Shown here piece by piece: positions 7,801 to 9,028 of a stretch of 9,028 bases of DNA (positions within the stretch are counted from its first letter, which is position 1; each line of letters begins with the position of its first letter). Origin of the DNA: Planctomycetaceae bacterium (GTDB lineage Bacteria; Planctomycetota; Planctomycetia; Pirellulales; UBA1268); assembly GCA_009691925.1 (NCBI GenBank), contig SIAG01000158.1, positions 1 to 9,028 on the forward strand. Direction: 5' to 3'. The notes under the pieces were generated by a model. That model had not been told where the DNA came from and searched no databases. It saw only the letters and a list, made by a program, of their open reading frames with translations. The position numbers were made by a program, and so were the translations under genes.

Positions 7801-8437
7801 CCCTTCGGCCACCGAGGAGGGGAGGATGACAACGGCCCCTGCGCTGCTCGACACCGATTCACGGGTCGCCCGGAGCATCGGCACGCTGCTCCATGCCTGG
7901 ATCGAGCAATTCGGCTGGGACTCTCCTCCCCCCGGCGACGACCTGCTGCGTCGAATCGCCAGCCGGGAGCCGGGCCTGGCGCCCGACGTCGAGCCGCTCA
8001 TCGGTGCCTTCCGGGTTATGTGCGCCAACCCTGCCGTGGCGTCAATCCTGGCGGCACCGGCTCAACGGTTACCGGAGCGGTTGGTCTCCGACAATCTGCC
8101 CGCCGGGCCTGCCGAACCGAGCCTTCAGCGCGAGCAGGCCTTCGCCATCGACGACGGCGAGGGAACGCTCGAGGGGATCATCGATCGGCTGGTGGTGTGG
8201 CGCCGCAGCGGGCACGCGGTCGCCGCCGAGGTGGTCGATTTCAAGTTCGACGCGATCGGAGGGGACGGGCGCGGCGCCGTCGGCGCCCGGATCCGCGCTG
8301 AAAAGTCGGCGTTCTACGCTCCGCAACTCCAGGCCTACCGCCGCGCCGTCGCGGCGCTCCACGCCCTCGATCCGGCCCGGGTGTCGTGCCGACTCGTCTT
8401 CATGCGATCTGGCGACGTCATCACGATTGATGGCTGA
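4850..8437 (+). CDS. addA: AddA-like UvrD/RecB-family helicase-nuclease
   Basis: 1195 residues, normal for AddA. It is the motor of AddAB: a 3'-5' ATP-dependent DNA helicase with a nuclease domain, acting in recombinational repair. Seen: Walker A ASAGTGKT (K60); motif Ia TFARKAAGEI; motif II IDEFQDTS (D408, E409); motif III GDRKQAIYGWRG (Q443); motif IV SYRSSPAIL; motif V TIHKAKGLEF (742 on); motif VI YVGLTRA (R825). A Pro/Ala-rich linker (about 886-993) contains six APAISA repeats. The nuclease domain has TLLHAW (H1015), IIDRL (D1112), VDFKFD (D1130, K1132) and QLQAY (Q1159, Y1163), so it looks active. An AGGGAG ribosome binding site lies seven bases before the ATG, inside the end of addB. 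Odd points: the long repeat-bearing linker and a strong internal Shine-Dalgarno/ATG at its end. Helicase and nuclease assignment is secure; AddA rather than RecB follows from pairing with the AddB-like gene. Confidence 0.93.
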   Translation: MTPRPTDQRGRSGRAGGTHDRSDSGPTSGPATPQSLADSAPAITPLEPIVRVLASAGTGKTHALSTRLIRLLADGADIDDIFAATFARKAAGEILARVLERLANAADPSSPEATGGLAAAIDRPAADAAFFRDLLVRVTSNVDRLAVGTLDSFFVTCADAARFELGLPPAWSIGTEADLGIQRRRAIHRTISDALAAGPSEEEPGDSPAKLLATLMVQLSGGTTTTGLEEAIESIVTDLASLHRDAEPAAWDRLSVPRPPSGEELTAAVETLRATDFEDSRVGDARDAAIAALAASDWKSLLSKGMVPKLLAGETKYQRKPIDPAVAGALWTIIGLARSVILARTAAQTRAIRDLLDRYSATADRLMASDGMVSFDDVTRLVGGAAADGTLDAARWRGIRFAKHLLIDEFQDTSPSQWRVLERLAEHAVTASGSFFAVGDRKQAIYGWRGGAAELIDALPEFFAAGRRPLVSLDLAASYRSSPAILDTVNRVFGRLASAEPLADHARVVAGACSDFPQHVAAASRQTLPGWVRLRTCAAPEEGQKGADLLLAAAAARAAVLSRANPGRSVGVLVRTNKAAERVIARLKGFEGIVASAEGGQPLADSPAVELLLSALHLVDHPSDSAARFHVATSPLAPLFGLDPSGAAGEIPAACISTLDRLRRALVDDGYGPVLSRLAAAVGSAGSHRDLRRLEQLVAAAREWDMAGGRSRAGLVRTAPFIHHCRTVNVADPVASPIRVMTIHKAKGLEFDLVVLTDLDRRLVARPPRVVVDRVSPLEPIRGILVHVPREYQPLLPAEWQGVCADASAPVVREAIATLYVGLTRAAEGMEILIRPATAKERSVPKTLAGVIRCTLPETPDAPPDTILWTHGHLTDPADDTLPERGPAALPPPAAPTTEPTPRQTPPSQARATTAPAISAAPAISAAPAISAAPAISAAPAISAAPAISAPPLPGPAATGDRPAPIHLRPLGMGQRRRARPRHTPSATEEGRMTTAPALLDTDSRVARSIGTLLHAWIEQFGWDSPPPGDDLLRRIASREPGLAPDVEPLIGAFRVMCANPAVASILAAPAQRLPERLVSDNLPAGPAEPSLQREQAFAIDDGEGTLEGIIDRLVVWRRSGHAVAAEVVDFKFDAIGGDGRGAVGARIRAEKSAFYAPQLQAYRRAVAALHALDPARVSCRLVFMRSGDVITIDG
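7592..7699 (+). repeat. Six tandem 18-bp repeats in the addA linker
   Basis: Six head-to-tail copies of GCGCCGGCCATCTCGGCC, each encoding Ala-Pro-Ala-Ile-Ser-Ala (AddA residues 915-950). Copies 1-5 are identical and copy 6 differs by one base (GCA for GCG), third codon positions included. This points to recent slippage or recombination rather than selection on protein alone. The unit is a multiple of three, so copy-number change lengthens or shortens the linker without a frameshift. Each unit contains GGCC-N5-GGCC, a small inverted repeat. Confidence 0.97.
7814..7828 (+). promoter_or_regulatory. Strong Shine-Dalgarno and in-frame ATG inside addA
   Basis: GAGGAGG (7814-7820) followed by GGAGG and ATG at 7826. 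The core AGGAGG is a perfect anti-SSU match with a 5-base spacer, better than the ribosome binding sites of addB or addA themselves. The ATG is in the addA frame (M993) and sits where the linker ends and the nuclease domain begins. Initiation here would give a 203-residue protein holding all the nuclease motifs. Whether it is used is inference. Confidence 0.5.
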
Positions 8438-8468
8438 CGCTCCCCGGCTTCGGGGCCTCTGGTCAGCC
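8432..8468. terminator. Nested hairpin between the convergent addA and TPR genes, possible bidirectional terminator
   Basis: The outer arms GGCTGAC (8432-8438) and GTCAGCC (8462-8468) are perfectly complementary over 7 bp. Inside them CCCCG (8442-8446) pairs with CGGGG (8451-8455) around a GCTT loop. The addA stop codon TGA (8435-8437) lies in the outer arm. No T-tract follows on either strand, so this is not a canonical intrinsic terminator, but its place between two converging genes fits transcript end formation or 3'-end protection. Confidence 0.55.
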
Positions 8469-8487
8469 ACCGGGCCGCCTCTCAGCG

Positions 8488-9028
8488 TCACTTCCCCCCC
8501 GCGATCGCCGCCTCGACCTTCGCCAGTCGGCGCCGATCGTCCGGGGAGAGCCTCTCGTCCGCCAACCCCTTCCGCTCCGCTTCCGCGAGGGCTTCACGGG
8601 CCCCCTCGAGATCGGACATTTCCGTCCGGATGAGGGCGAGGTGGAGCAGGTTTCGCGGGCTGGGCTGGAGGAGGATCGCATCGCTGACGTCCTCGAGCGC
8701 CTGCCGGCTCTGGCCGCGGGCCAGGCGCACCATCGAGCGCGAATCGAGCAGATCGGTCGTCGGCCCCATCTCGGCGACAGCCGCGTCGATCAGCTTCGCC
8801 GCTTCGTCGGCCGTCTCCGGATGGGCGATGTCGAACGCCAAGTTCGCGGAGATCGCCGCCCGCAGGCCCACTTCGATATCGGGGGAAGCGAGCAGATCCC
8901 GGTAGCCCTTCATCGCCCTCAAGGTGCGGCCGAAGGTATCCTCGAGCACCGCCGCCGAAAACGCAATCTCGGGCACACCGGGGTTCTCACGGCGGAGCGA
9001 CCCAGCGATCCGCTCGATGTCGTCGACC
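8488..9028 (-). CDS. TPR (tetratricopeptide repeat) protein, C-terminal part; 5' end beyond the window
   Basis: 180 residues to the right edge; no stop is met upstream, so the gene continues outside. Seen: alpha-helical repeats with TPR-like spacing, for example RAAISANLAFDIAHP, ARGQSRQALEDVSDAILLQP and HLALIRTEMSDLEGAREALAEAE, the last two having the A..D...A..L.P and G...A...L..A signatures. It ends in a charged helix and GGK. Known: TPR arrays are protein-protein interaction scaffolds, and large TPR proteins are common in planctomycetes. No catalytic motif, signal peptide or membrane segment is visible in this part. A GTG at 8976 could serve as a start, but the open frame continues past it with similar helical sequence, so it is probably internal. 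It converges on addA with 50 bases between the stops and is not obviously linked to DNA repair. Confidence 0.8.
   Translation of the reverse strand, partial: VDDIERIAGSLRRENPGVPEIAFSAAVLEDTFGRTLRAMKGYRDLLASPDIEVGLRAAISANLAFDIAHPETADEAAKLIDAAVAEMGPTTDLLDSRSMVRLARGQSRQALEDVSDAILLQPSPRNLLHLALIRTEMSDLEGAREALAEAERKGLADERLSPDDRRRLAKVEAAIAGGK

Noticed and set aside
1671..8437. addBA as a new anti-phage defence system
   Set aside because: Domain order, motif set and ATGA-coupled pairing fit the housekeeping AddAB repair enzyme, and no defence genes accompany it.
8488..8976. GTG at 8976 as the true start of the TPR gene
   Set aside because: The frame remains open to the window edge with continuous helical sequence and there is no good ribosome binding site before the GTG.

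Overview
The window looks like a GC-rich bacterial chromosome segment, most likely from a member of the Planctomycetota. That assignment is an inference from the very high GC of the main genes, the alanine/proline/arginine-rich proteins, the type of AddAB pair and the TPR neighbour; no marker gene fixes the taxon.

Region 1 (about 1-1590) is visibly less GC-rich and holds small or broken genes. The left edge carries a frameshifted remnant of an IS256-family transposase. A complete 148-residue gene on the minus strand follows; it resembles the N-terminal zinc plus [2Fe-2S] domain of the copper chaperone CopZ, without the usual heavy-metal-binding domain. Next comes a largely non-coding stretch with what may be a short fragment of a sugar phosphate isomerase gene. 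Last is an intact ParD-type antitoxin gene overlapping a toxin-like frame that stops after 22 codons. It reads as an accessory patch with gene decay.

Region 2 (1671-8437) is a two-gene operon for an AddAB/RecBCD-type double-strand-break repair helicase-nuclease. addB (nuclease domain, degenerate helicase without a Walker A lysine) and addA (all main UvrD-type helicase motifs plus a C-terminal nuclease domain) overlap by ATGA, so translation is probably coupled. AddB's N-terminal tail carries a QPSLF peptide resembling a sliding-clamp binding motif, and its C-terminus lacks most of the iron-sulfur cysteines of classical AddB. AddA has a roughly 108-residue Pro/Ala-rich linker between helicase and nuclease that contains six 18-bp tandem repeats. 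At the end of that linker a near-perfect Shine-Dalgarno sequence precedes an in-frame ATG, so the nuclease domain could also be made as a separate 203-residue protein. This is the most interesting signal in the window.

Region 3 (8432-9028) holds a nested hairpin between convergent genes, followed by the C-terminal part of a minus-strand TPR protein that runs off the right edge. I see no rRNA, tRNA, CRISPR array or obvious defence cluster, and I cannot claim a wholly new system here.
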